Made by a program: the position numbers and the translations under genes. A model generated the notes under the pieces. That model was not told where the DNA came from. It was given only the letters and a program-made list of their open reading frames with translations, and searched no databases. Shown here piece by piece: positions 42,679-50,584 of a DNA stretch of 64,000 nucleotides (positions are counted from its first letter, which is position 1; every line of letters begins with the position of its first letter). This stretch comes from an uncultured Eubacteriales bacterium. Its GTDB lineage: Bacteria; Bacillota; Clostridia; Oscillospirales; Acutalibacteraceae. The stretch is from positions 1 to 64,000 of the forward strand of contig CAKTEU010000001.1 of the NCBI GenBank assembly GCA_934552855.1. The letters run 5' to 3'.

Positions 42679-43368
42679 TTATTTCTTTTCGGTTACTTTT
42701 TTAACTGTCAGCGTTTTTTCATTAACGGTGAAGGCAATTTCGTAATCGGAAAACATCATGTAATAAATTCGTTCGTTTTCGGTCTGATAACCCGGTCTCG
42801 GGTCAAACGAAAGCGATTCGGCAAGTCCGTCTTTAAGTCCTTTTGGAAAAGACAGCGGAAACTCGGCTTCAAATCGAACGTCAAGCCTTTCCTTTGAAAC
42901 CCCGTCGGCAAAGCCGCCGACCGCATCGGGGTGAGAATCGACATAAGGAAGATATGGCTTCACATCATAAACGGGCGTGCCGTTCATAAGATCCGCACCG
43001 CTCACAACAAGCGAAATACAGCCGTCGTTTTCCTTTTCAAGGCGAAGGAATTTGACCGAAGACAGTGCAAGATTATTCGGCCGAAACGGAGAACGAGTTG
43101 AAAAAACGCCCATTCTTTTGTTGCCTCCGAGCTTTGGCGGGCGGACGGTTGGCGAAAAGCAATGCTCCTTAACTTCGGAAAACTTCCAGATTACCCAAAG
43201 ATGTGAAAAACCTTCAATTCCCCTGAACGCTTCGGGAACACTGTATTCTTTTTCAAAAACAATTTTTGATTCAACGCTTTCGGCAAGTCCGCTTTGGCGC
43301 GGGATTCCGAATTTTTCACAAAAAGGTGAGCGCACTTTTGCAATTACTTTTATTTCGTCCGTTTCCAT
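42679..43368 (-). CDS. trmO: tRNA t6A37 methyltransferase TrmO
   Basis: A 229-aa TsaA/TrmO protein, which methylates N6-threonylcarbamoyladenosine at position 37 of certain tRNAs using SAM. Motifs: KFGIPRQSGL, FSHLWVIWKF, RMGVFSTRSPFRPNNLALS and NGTPVYDVKPYLPYVDSHPDA. The C-terminal extension after residue 170 is longer than the core family and ends in a Lys-rich segment. First gene of a possible trmO-AEC-GH27-nimA group. Confidence 0.93.
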   Translation of the reverse strand: METDEIKVIAKVRSPFCEKFGIPRQSGLAESVESKIVFEKEYSVPEAFRGIEGFSHLWVIWKFSEVKEHCFSPTVRPPKLGGNKRMGVFSTRSPFRPNNLALSSVKFLRLEKENDGCISLVVSGADLMNGTPVYDVKPYLPYVDSHPDAVGGFADGVSKERLDVRFEAEFPLSFPKGLKDGLAESLSFDPRPGYQTENERIYYMMFSDYEIAFTVNEKTLTVKKVTEKK

Positions 43369-43443
43369 AAAGCAGCTCCTTTTTATGCACTTATTTTATT
43401 TTATCATATGTTTCATCTTTTTTCAATCAAAAAAGATGTTTTC

Positions 43444-43496
43444 AAAAAAAAAACAACAGGCAGTGACAAACCGTTGCGGTATATCACTGCCTGTTT
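43444..43496 (-). terminator. Terminator of the V-ATPase/ylmH operon
   Basis: AACAGGCAGTGA (43455-43466) and TCACTGCCTGTT (43484-43495) form a 12-bp stem, followed on the minus strand by a run of ten T residues. Confidence 0.92.
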
Positions 43497-44275
43497 TACA
43501 AGTATTTTTTTATGACAATATGTATTCTTCCCTTTTTGCTTTCGCCTTTGATTTCGGAAAGGACGGCTTTGCCCTTTCCCCGAAGTACAATTTTTTCGCC
43601 AAGCGAAACTTTTCGGTCGGTTTTCGTTGTTTGAATGCCGCCGAGATATACGTTTCCGCTTTCGATAAGTTCCGCCGCCTTTCCCCTTGAAAGAGAGAAT
43701 GCCGCACCGCACACCGCATCAAGCCGCAAAGAAGCAACGGAAAAGAAAACGTCTTCCGTGCGTTCGTTTTTTTGAACAAATTCGCCTTTTTGAACTTCGC
43801 TCACTTTTATGCTTGCACGACCTGCACTTTTGAGGTTTTCTTCAATAAACTTTTTCACCGAAGAAAGGCAGAAAAGGAAACAGCCGTTTTCATCTGTAAC
43901 AATATCACCAAGCATTTCACGCCGCAGGCCAAGCCCCATCAGCGCACCGAGATAATCACGGTGCGAAAGTGAAGTGAATTTGTCTTTTTCGAGTCGAAGA
44001 AGCGCAATCGGGTCAAATTCAGGATAAGTTTTGAAAAACTCAAAAACGTCGTTCTCTTCATGAAACTTCGGAACGAAAACGGCACAAAGCCGCTCTGCAT
44101 CGTCATAGCCGCCGTAATAAAACGTTTTGACATATTCATTTTGCACATTTTTAAGCGGCAAAAGCAGCGTTCTTTGCCTGGGGTCAAGAAAAGCAGTGCT
44201 TTGAACAACAGATTCATCGGCGCACTGCATCTTGAGATCCGAAGCATGAGAGAACAAAACTTCATCTTCAGTCAT
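43496..44275 (-). CDS. ylmH: YlmH family S4-domain RNA-binding protein
   Basis: A 259-aa YlmH homologue. The N-terminal domain has FLDPRQRTLL and the HRDYLGALMGLGLRREMLGDI motif of the family. The S4 RNA-binding domain spans about residues 180-245 (LRLDAVCGAAFSLSRGKAAELIESGNVYLGG). In other Firmicutes ylmH lies in the division cluster and its product has been linked to rescue of stalled ribosomal subunits; here it sits 12 nt after ntpD at the end of the V-ATPase operon, an unusual place. Confidence 0.9.
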   Translation of the reverse strand: MTEDEVLFSHASDLKMQCADESVVQSTAFLDPRQRTLLLPLKNVQNEYVKTFYYGGYDDAERLCAVFVPKFHEENDVFEFFKTYPEFDPIALLRLEKDKFTSLSHRDYLGALMGLGLRREMLGDIVTDENGCFLFCLSSVKKFIEENLKSAGRASIKVSEVQKGEFVQKNERTEDVFFSVASLRLDAVCGAAFSLSRGKAAELIESGNVYLGGIQTTKTDRKVSLGEKIVLRGKGKAVLSEIKGESKKGRIHIVIKKYL

Positions 44276-44287
44276 AGTTATTTCCTT

Positions 44288-44944
44288 TTAAGCTTGATTA
44301 TAGTGATGTGCTTCTTTCAGCATCATGTCCTTAACTTTCATAAGGCGTGTTGTTGAAGAACGCTCGTTTTCGTCAAGCTTCATTGTGATATATTTTATCG
44401 TTTCCTCATATTGAGGAATCAAAACGTGCTCAAGAGCATTAACTCTTCGACGTGTTTTTTCAATTTCCGAAGCAAGAAGACGACAAGTCTTTTCGCTTTC
44501 GGCAAGTTTGAGCATATCCGGCATGATATCGGAAAGCGAAGAAACGGCTTCGTCAAGGTCACCGCCGGTGAAAGCGTAGCCGTAGGAATAAATTTCGCCG
44601 TCCTTTGCCGATTTAAGTTCCGGCTTGAAAACGGGAACGTCAACGCTCATGATGTTCTTTGTTCCCACATCGGCGTTCATTCTTTGCGCAGGCATCATGA
44701 GCGCAACTTCAATTTCTTCGTCTGTCATCACGCTTCGTGCAACGGACATATGAAGGTTCGCCGTTTTTATGCCGTTTTCAACCTTAATGCGAAGTTCCTT
44801 TGTTTCACGGATAAGGTCAAGAAATCGGCGCATGAGTTCGTCACGTTTATCTTTGAGAAGCTTATGACCTTTTCGCGCAGTCATGAGCTTTCGTTTAAGA
44901 TTGGTAAGCTCCATTCGGGTCGGATTGACGTTCAGTACCGCCAT
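44288..44944 (-). CDS. ntpD: V-type ATP synthase subunit D
   Basis: A 218-aa central stalk subunit that couples V1 rotation to the membrane ring. Typical long coiled-coil N-terminus NPTRMELTNLKRKLMTARKGHKLLKDKRDELMRRF and C-terminal RRVNALEHVLIPQYEETIKYI. Its ATG overlaps the ntpB stop by one base. Normal length. Confidence 0.96.
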   Translation of the reverse strand: MAVLNVNPTRMELTNLKRKLMTARKGHKLLKDKRDELMRRFLDLIRETKELRIKVENGIKTANLHMSVARSVMTDEEIEVALMMPAQRMNADVGTKNIMSVDVPVFKPELKSAKDGEIYSYGYAFTGGDLDEAVSSLSDIMPDMLKLAESEKTCRLLASEIEKTRRRVNALEHVLIPQYEETIKYITMKLDENERSSTTRLMKVKDMMLKEAHHYNQA

Positions 44945-46332
44945 CAGATCACCTGCTCTTCATCTTCAATATAATACTTATCAAGGAAATCATCGCTGAT
45001 TCGCTTCAGCTCGCTTCTTGGAAGAATTGAAAGAAGTTTCCAACCGAGATCGAGCGTTTCTTCGATTGAGCGGTTAGTTTCATTTCCTTGCGAAACGTAC
45101 TGCTTTTCAAATTCATCGGCAAATTTTGCGTAAAGCTTATCCATATCGGTAAGTGCAGCTTCGCCGAGAATGACCATAAGTTCCTTTGCTTCCTTTCCTC
45201 TTGCATAAGCCGAGAAAAGCTGATTCATTGTGTTTGAATGGTCGGCTCTTGTTTTGCCTTCGCCGATACCCTTATCTTTAAGACGGGAAAGCGACGGAAG
45301 AACATCAATCGGCGGAACAACGCCCTTTCGATGAAGCTCACGGGAAAGAATAATCTGACCTTCGGTGATATAACCGGTAAGGTCGGGAATCGGGTGGGTC
45401 TTATCGTCTTCGGGCATTGTAAGAATCGGAATAAGAGTGATACTGCCCTTTTTTCCGCGCTGTCTGCCCGCCCTTTCATAAATTGAAGCAAGGTCGGTAT
45501 ACATATATCCGGGGTAACCTCGTCTGCCGGGAACTTCTTTTCTTGCGGCGGAAACTTCTCGAAGTGCATCCGCATAGTTCGTGATATCGGTAAGGATTAC
45601 AAGAACGTGCATACCCTTGTCAAAGGCAAGGTATTCCGCAGCGGTGAGAGCCATTTTAGGCGTTGCAATACGTTCAATTGCAGGGTCGTTTGCAAGGTTT
45701 GAGAACATAACGGTTCGGTCAAGCGCACCCGTTTCACGGAACGATTGAGTGAAGAAATCGGATTCTTCAAAAGTAATTCCCATTGCAGCAAAAACAACGG
45801 CAAACTGTTCGTCCGTTCCCCGTACTTTTGCCTGGCGTGCAATCTGTGCCGCAAGCTGAGCGTGCGGAAGTCCCGAAGCGGAAAAAATCGGAAGCTTCTG
45901 ACCTCTGACAAGAGTATTGAGTCCGTCGATTGCTGAAATTCCGGTTTGAATGAATTCCTGCGGATAGCTTCTTGCGGCGGGATTCATCGGTGTTCCGTTA
46001 ACATCAAGGCGTTTTTCGGGAATAATATCCGGTCCGCCGTCAATGGGTCTTCCGAGTCCGTCAAAAACACGGCCGAGCATATCTTCCGAAACGCCGAGTT
46101 CCATCTGTCTGCCGAGAAAACGCACCTTGCTTTCGGCAAGATTGATTCCGACCGAAGGTTCAAAAAGCTGAACAAGGGCATTCTTTCCGTCAATTTCAAG
46201 AACACGGCAGCGGCGTTTTTCGCCGTTTGAAAGTTCGATTTCTCCAAGTTCGTTATACGCAACGCTTTCAACGTCACGAACAAGCATCAAAGGACCCGCA
46301 ACTTCTTCAATTGTTCTGTATTCTCTGGGCAT
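44944..46332 (-). CDS. ntpB: V-type ATP synthase subunit B
   Basis: A 462-aa non-catalytic nucleotide-binding-fold subunit of the A3B3 head. Motifs: [29 protein letters not shown], the [15 protein letters not shown] segment replacing a Walker A, [29 protein letters not shown]-type region, and [17 protein letters not shown]. Overlaps ntpA and ntpD by one base each. Confidence 0.97.
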   Translation of the reverse strand: [462 protein letters not shown]

Positions 46333-48113
46333 CAGTCGTCATCTCCTTCCGTTGCCTTTTTTAAAGCGAGGTCGAGTTCTTTTTCAATTTCGGCGTATTC
46401 TTTTTCTATATCGCTTTCTTTTATATACTTGAATCTGCCTATTCTTTCACGAACGGGCATTGAAACGATTTTTTGAACATCTGCACCGCTTGAAAGTGCG
46501 GCAAGCGACTTATCGTAAAACGCCATTACAAGGCGCATCATCAAAAGCTGCTTTTCGGGCGAAGTATAGGTATCGACTTCATGGAAAGCAAGCTGATGCA
46601 AAAAGTCTTCACGAACGGAGCGTGCGGCTTCCATTGTGAGCCTGTCGCCGGGAGAAAGTGCATCCATACCGACAAGTTTTACAATTTCTTCAAGCTCGGC
46701 TTCCTTTGAAAGAAGGCGCATGATTTCAAGTCTCAAGGCCGTCCAATCGGAGCTGACGTTTTCGTTGAACCATTTTCCGAGCGAATCGGCGTAAAGCGAA
46801 TAGCTTGTCAGCCAGTTGATTGCCGGGAAGTGACGTTTATATGCGAGTGCGGAATCGAGTCCCCAAAAGACTTTTACAATGCGAAGCGTTGCTTGAGTAA
46901 CCGGTTCGGAAATGTCACCGCCGGCGGGCGAAACCGCACCGATAACCGAAAGTGCACCGGTTCTTTCATCAGAACCGAGCGTTCTGACAACGCCGGATCT
47001 TTCATAAAACTGAGCAAGGCGTGAACCGAGATAAGCAGGATAGCCTTCTTCACCGGGCATTTCTTCAAGTCTGCCGCTCATTTCACGCAATGCTTCAGCC
47101 CAGCGTGAAGTTGAATCAGCCATAAGCGCAACGCTGTATCCCATGTCACGAAAATATTCCGCAATGGTGATTCCGGTATAAATTGACGCTTCACGGGCGG
47201 CAACGGGCATATCGGACGTGTTTGCAATAAGCACGGTTCTTTCCATGAGCGATTTTCCGGTGTGTGGGTCAATAAGTTCGGGGAACTCGTTGAGAACGTC
47301 AGTCATTTCGTTGCCTCGTTCACCGCAGCCGATATAGACAACAATATCGGCCTCAGCCCATTTTGCAAGCTGATGCTGAGTGACGGTTTTTCCGCTGCCG
47401 AACGGGCCGGGAATCGCCGCAACGCCGCCTTTTGCAATCGGAAAAAGCGTATCAATAACACGCTGACCGGTGATGAGCGGAGTTTTGGGCGCAACTTTCT
47501 TTTTATACGGTCGTTCCTTTCGTACAGGCCATTTTTGCATGAGCGAAATTGGGTGAACTTCGCCCTTTTCGTCCTCAACAAGTGCAACGGTATCCTCAAC
47601 GGTACACATTCCGCCGGAGATTTCCTTTACGGTACCCTTATATTTTGCGGGGAGCATAATTTTGTGAAGCACGATATCGGTTTCCTGAACCGTTCCGAGC
47701 ACGTCGCCGCCGATTACTTTATCGCCGACTTTTACGGTCGGGGTGAACTTCCACTGCTTTTCTCGGCTGAGTGCCGGAACTTCGATTCCTCTTGTGAGGT
47801 TTGAACCGGCAATTTTCATGATTTCTTCAAGCGGTCTTTGAATACCGTCAAAAATTGAGCCGATGAGACCGGGACCGAGTTCAACGCTCATGGGTTCGCC
47901 GGTGGATTCAACCTCTTCACCTGTGCGAAGACCTGAAGTTTCTTCATAAACCTGAATTGAGGCTCTGTCGCCGTGCATTTCGATTATTTCGCCGATAAGC
48001 CTTTCAGAGCTTACACGGACAACGTCAAACATATTCGCCTCTCGCATACCCGAAGCAACAACAAGAGGACCGGAAATTTTTGTAATCGTTCCTTTATTCA
48101 AATCAATTACCAT
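46332..48113 (-). CDS. ntpA: V-type ATP synthase catalytic subunit A
   Basis: The 593-aa catalytic subunit. It has the non-homologous region after residue 115 typical of V/A-type A subunits, Walker A GPFGSGKTVTQ and ALMADSTSRWAEALREMS. Length matches the family. RBS GAAAGG lies just before the ATG in a small hairpin. The gene is separated from ntpG by 80 nt, the only large gap in the operon, which holds competing hairpins and a candidate internal promoter. Confidence 0.97.
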   Translation of the reverse strand: MVIDLNKGTITKISGPLVVASGMREANMFDVVRVSSERLIGEIIEMHGDRASIQVYEETSGLRTGEEVESTGEPMSVELGPGLIGSIFDGIQRPLEEIMKIAGSNLTRGIEVPALSREKQWKFTPTVKVGDKVIGGDVLGTVQETDIVLHKIMLPAKYKGTVKEISGGMCTVEDTVALVEDEKGEVHPISLMQKWPVRKERPYKKKVAPKTPLITGQRVIDTLFPIAKGGVAAIPGPFGSGKTVTQHQLAKWAEADIVVYIGCGERGNEMTDVLNEFPELIDPHTGKSLMERTVLIANTSDMPVAAREASIYTGITIAEYFRDMGYSVALMADSTSRWAEALREMSGRLEEMPGEEGYPAYLGSRLAQFYERSGVVRTLGSDERTGALSVIGAVSPAGGDISEPVTQATLRIVKVFWGLDSALAYKRHFPAINWLTSYSLYADSLGKWFNENVSSDWTALRLEIMRLLSKEAELEEIVKLVGMDALSPGDRLTMEAARSVREDFLHQLAFHEVDTYTSPEKQLLMMRLVMAFYDKSLAALSSGADVQKIVSMPVRERIGRFKYIKESDIEKEYAEIEKELDLALKKATEGDDD

Positions 48114-48193
48114 AGCCTTTCCGGCTACAAATTGAACTTAAATCACTGCTTTCCCCCGATGTAGCCGAACGGGGTGTGATTATAAAAATTATA
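48113..48193 (-). promoter_or_regulatory. Structured leader before ntpA with three competing hairpins
   Basis: On the minus strand: hairpin 1 CCCCG/CGGGG (48154-48174), hairpin 2 CGGCTACA/TGTAGCCG (48122-48167) and hairpin 3 TAGCC/GGCTA (48113-48127), whose loop GGAAA is part of the ntpA ribosome binding site. Hairpins 1 and 2 exclude each other, as do 2 and 3. A candidate promoter (TTGAAC-16-TATACT) overlaps the end of ntpG. Confidence 0.45.
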
Positions 48194-48502
48194 TTATAGT
48201 ATATCGCTGCCGACCGCCTGTTCAACAAAGCGGCTGATTGCTTTCATTCCCTCGCCGGTGTTTCCCCTTGCGCCCGGAATGAGCGTGATTGAAGGAAGCG
48301 GCGAAGAGTTATATTTTTCAAGTTCACTGCCAAGCTCTTTTGCAAGAGCTTCCGTGAGAAAAATTACGGCATAGCCTTCTTCCGCAAGGCGGCGGATAAG
48401 CTTTGACGCTTTTTTTGTTTCAAGCGGCGAAAAAACATCGAGTCCGAGCGAAGCAAAGCCGAGAACACTGTCTTTATCGCCCACTGCGGCAATTTTATAC
48501 AT
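48194..48502 (-). CDS. ntpG: V-type ATP synthase subunit F
   Basis: A 102-aa stalk subunit (named NtpG in Enterococcus). Begins YKIAAVGDKDSVLGFASLGLD, the conserved GD...F.LAG-like start, and contains VIFLTEALAKEL. Its ATG overlaps the ntpC stop by 8 nt. Confidence 0.93.
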   Translation of the reverse strand: MYKIAAVGDKDSVLGFASLGLDVFSPLETKKASKLIRRLAEEGYAVIFLTEALAKELGSELEKYNSSPLPSITLIPGARGNTGEGMKAISRFVEQAVGSDIL

Positions 48503-49466
48503 AAAGTGCTCTCACCCTTTCTCTGATTGTTTCTTCGTCTATACTTGCCTGCTTTGCAAAAAGAATGACTCTGACCGTTTTAAGCTCCGCTTCTTTTGCA
48601 TAGTAATAAGCCGCAAGCGGTTCAAAGCCGAAAAAGACGTACTTTGCCTTTTTTGTCATTTCGGTAACGGTGTCATCCGTTCCTTTTTCAAAGGCGGCAA
48701 GGCTTTTTGAAATAAGCTTTCCCTCTTTTTCAAAGGGCGTTTTTTCAAGGTATTCCAAAAGTTCCTCCGTGCCTTTTGCGGCGGCTTTTGAAAGCATAAC
48801 CGTATCAAGTTCGGAAACACCCGAAAGTGCGTTTTCAATGAACGCAAGGCTTTTTTGCGCCGCCGAAGAACGGTATGCAATTTTTATATCAGCACAGGCG
48901 CAGATATATTTTGCAATGCTTTCAAGAAGCTCGCACCCACTCTTTTTTGAAAGCGAAAGAAAAAGCTTTAGCGCAGCTTTATCAATGATGATATCTGCGC
49001 TTTGACCGTTTTCGGTTCGGCAGGCGGTTTCGTAAGCTTCCTTTGCAGCTGACTGCATATCAAAAGGAAGAAGTTCAAAGTCATGATTTTTGAAGGCCGA
49101 AACAAGTGTCTCAAGGTCAAGCGAAGTCGGAAACACAAAAAAATTCTTCGCGTCTTTTCCGGTAATCATACATTTGAGTGCGGCTTTAAGATTAAAAAAA
49201 TCGTTTTGAACGCAAAGGACATCAAGCTGACTGCGGTTGCCGACGCTTTCGCAAAGAAGCGACCAAAGCTTTTTTTGCTCATGCTCAAGGGCGTTTTCGA
49301 TTTTTCCCTTTTCGCCGTCAAAATTCCAACCGTGTTCTTTCAAAGCACTGACAGCCTCGGCAAAATTTTTTGCGGTTATAAGGCGTTCAACGTCGCCTTT
49401 TGAAAGCAGATATCTTTCATTTGCACGGATTCTTGCAACGGCATAAGCGTAATCGGCATCTTTCAT
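48495..49466 (-). CDS. ntpC: V-type ATP synthase subunit C
   Basis: A 323-aa helical subunit that links the central stalk to the proteolipid ring (V0 subunit d/C type). N-terminus DADYAYAVARIRANERYLL is typical, with repeated helical bundles rich in Ala and Lys. RBS GGGGGTG upstream. It follows ntpE by 15 nt. Confidence 0.93.
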   Translation of the reverse strand: MKDADYAYAVARIRANERYLLSKGDVERLITAKNFAEAVSALKEHGWNFDGEKGKIENALEHEQKKLWSLLCESVGNRSQLDVLCVQNDFFNLKAALKCMITGKDAKNFFVFPTSLDLETLVSAFKNHDFELLPFDMQSAAKEAYETACRTENGQSADIIIDKAALKLFLSLSKKSGCELLESIAKYICACADIKIAYRSSAAQKSLAFIENALSGVSELDTVMLSKAAAKGTEELLEYLEKTPFEKEGKLISKSLAAFEKGTDDTVTEMTKKAKYVFFGFEPLAAYYYAKEAELKTVRVILFAKQASIDEETIRERVRALYV

Positions 49467-49481
49467 AAGTTACACCCCCGC

Positions 49482-50075
49482 TTATTCGGTGAAAAGCTCT
49501 TTGCAAAGCGTATCACGAAGCAAATCAAGCTTTTCGTCAAAAACTGCACGCAGCGTGCAGTTGACTTCAATATCGCCGTAAACCAAAACAAAGCCGTTTT
49601 CAATATTCTTCGGCGTTTTTGAAAGACGCACCGCACCCTTTTCATAAATGAGCGAATTAACGGATTCTTCAAAATCTTCCGGTGCTCTTTCAAGGTCATG
49701 AGAAGACAAAAACATTGTTCCTTCGCCGCTTTCAACGTTCTTTTCGCAAAGCGAAAGCAAAAGCGCAAAATATTCTTCATCACTCATTGCTTCAATTTTT
49801 TCAAATGCTGCGGCGATAATATCATTGACAATTGCATTTTTGACTTCAAGATAACGTGTTTTGGAAATTGTTTCTGCGGCCGACCGTGCGGCGGCAACTT
49901 TCCTTTCCGCTTCTTTTTTTCCTTTTTCAGTTATGTCAAAAGCCACTTTTGAAGCTTCTTTTTTTGCTTCAAGAATAATTTCATCGCCTTTTTCTTTCGC
50001 TTCGGCAATAACGGTTTCGCATTTTCGAAGGCTTTCTTCCCGGATTTTTTCAACAATTCTTTCAATTCCGGTCAA
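49482..50075 (-). CDS. ntpE: V-type ATP synthase subunit E
   Basis: A 197-aa peripheral stalk subunit. The first half is a long coiled coil (KIREESLRKCETVIAEAKEKGDEIILEAKKEA), the second half a globular domain. The start is a TTG 8 nt after AAAGGAG; the nearby ATG is out of frame and stops after five codons. It lies 35 nt after ntpK. Confidence 0.93.
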   Translation of the reverse strand: MTGIERIVEKIREESLRKCETVIAEAKEKGDEIILEAKKEASKVAFDITEKGKKEAERKVAAARSAAETISKTRYLEVKNAIVNDIIAAAFEKIEAMSDEEYFALLLSLCEKNVESGEGTMFLSSHDLERAPEDFEESVNSLIYEKGAVRLSKTPKNIENGFVLVYGDIEVNCTLRAVFDEKLDLLRDTLCKELFTE

Positions 50076-50110
50076 TCATATCACTCCTTTGAAGTTTTTT
50101 CAAAAGCGGC

Positions 50111-50584
50111 TCAGCTGACGCTGAGAACGGCAAGGAGCGAAATGAGGAACGGCAAAATTGCATAAAACTCAACAAGCGAAGCCATTGTGATTGCTTTACC
50201 GACTTGATCGGGCTTTTTTGCAATAAGGCTTACACCGGCGGCGGCAACTTTACCCTGGTGAATTGCCGAAAAAAGGCCGGCAACCGCAATCGGAAGGCAG
50301 GCAACAAAATAATATGCACCCTGCTGCCATGTAAGCTCGGCAGGTGAACCGCCGAGAACACCAACGTTGACAAGAACCAAAATTGCAATAAGGAAGCCGT
50401 AAAGACCCTGTGTGCCGGGAAGAAGCTGAAGAATAAGAACCTTTCCGAACATTGAAGGATCTTCCGAAAGAAGACCGGCCGAAGCCTGTCCGGCAAGTCC
50501 GACACCTTTTGCCGAACCGATACCTGCAAGAACAACGGCGCAAGCTGCACCGAAAAGAGCAAGTGCCAAACCTAAATTAATCAT
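50111..50584 (-). CDS. ntpK: V-type ATP synthase proteolipid subunit K, Na+-type
   Basis: A 157-aa four-helix proteolipid of the rotor ring. Residues at the ion site match those of the E. hirae Na+-ATPase: Leu55, Thr58 and Gln59 in LLPGTQG, Gln110 in AIHQGK and Glu139 in LVEFYA. Only the second hairpin carries the ion-binding glutamate, as in duplicated V-type proteolipids. Predicted to translocate Na+ rather than H+. The ATG overlaps the end of ntpI by 8 nt and follows AAGGAGG. Confidence 0.95.
   Translation of the reverse strand: MINLGLALALFGAACAVVLAGIGSAKGVGLAGQASAGLLSEDPSMFGKVLILQLLPGTQGLYGFLIAILVLVNVGVLGGSPAELTWQQGAYYFVACLPIAVAGLFSAIHQGKVAAAGVSLIAKKPDQVGKAITMASLVEFYAILPFLISLLAVLSVS

Noticed and set aside
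44411..44974. 187-codon open frame antisense to ntpD
   Set aside because: Mirror of the ntpD codon pattern, no start signal, no recognisable protein features.
47262..47804. 180-codon open frame antisense to ntpA
   Set aside because: Opposite the P-loop region of ntpA; composition is that of reverse-complemented coding sequence.
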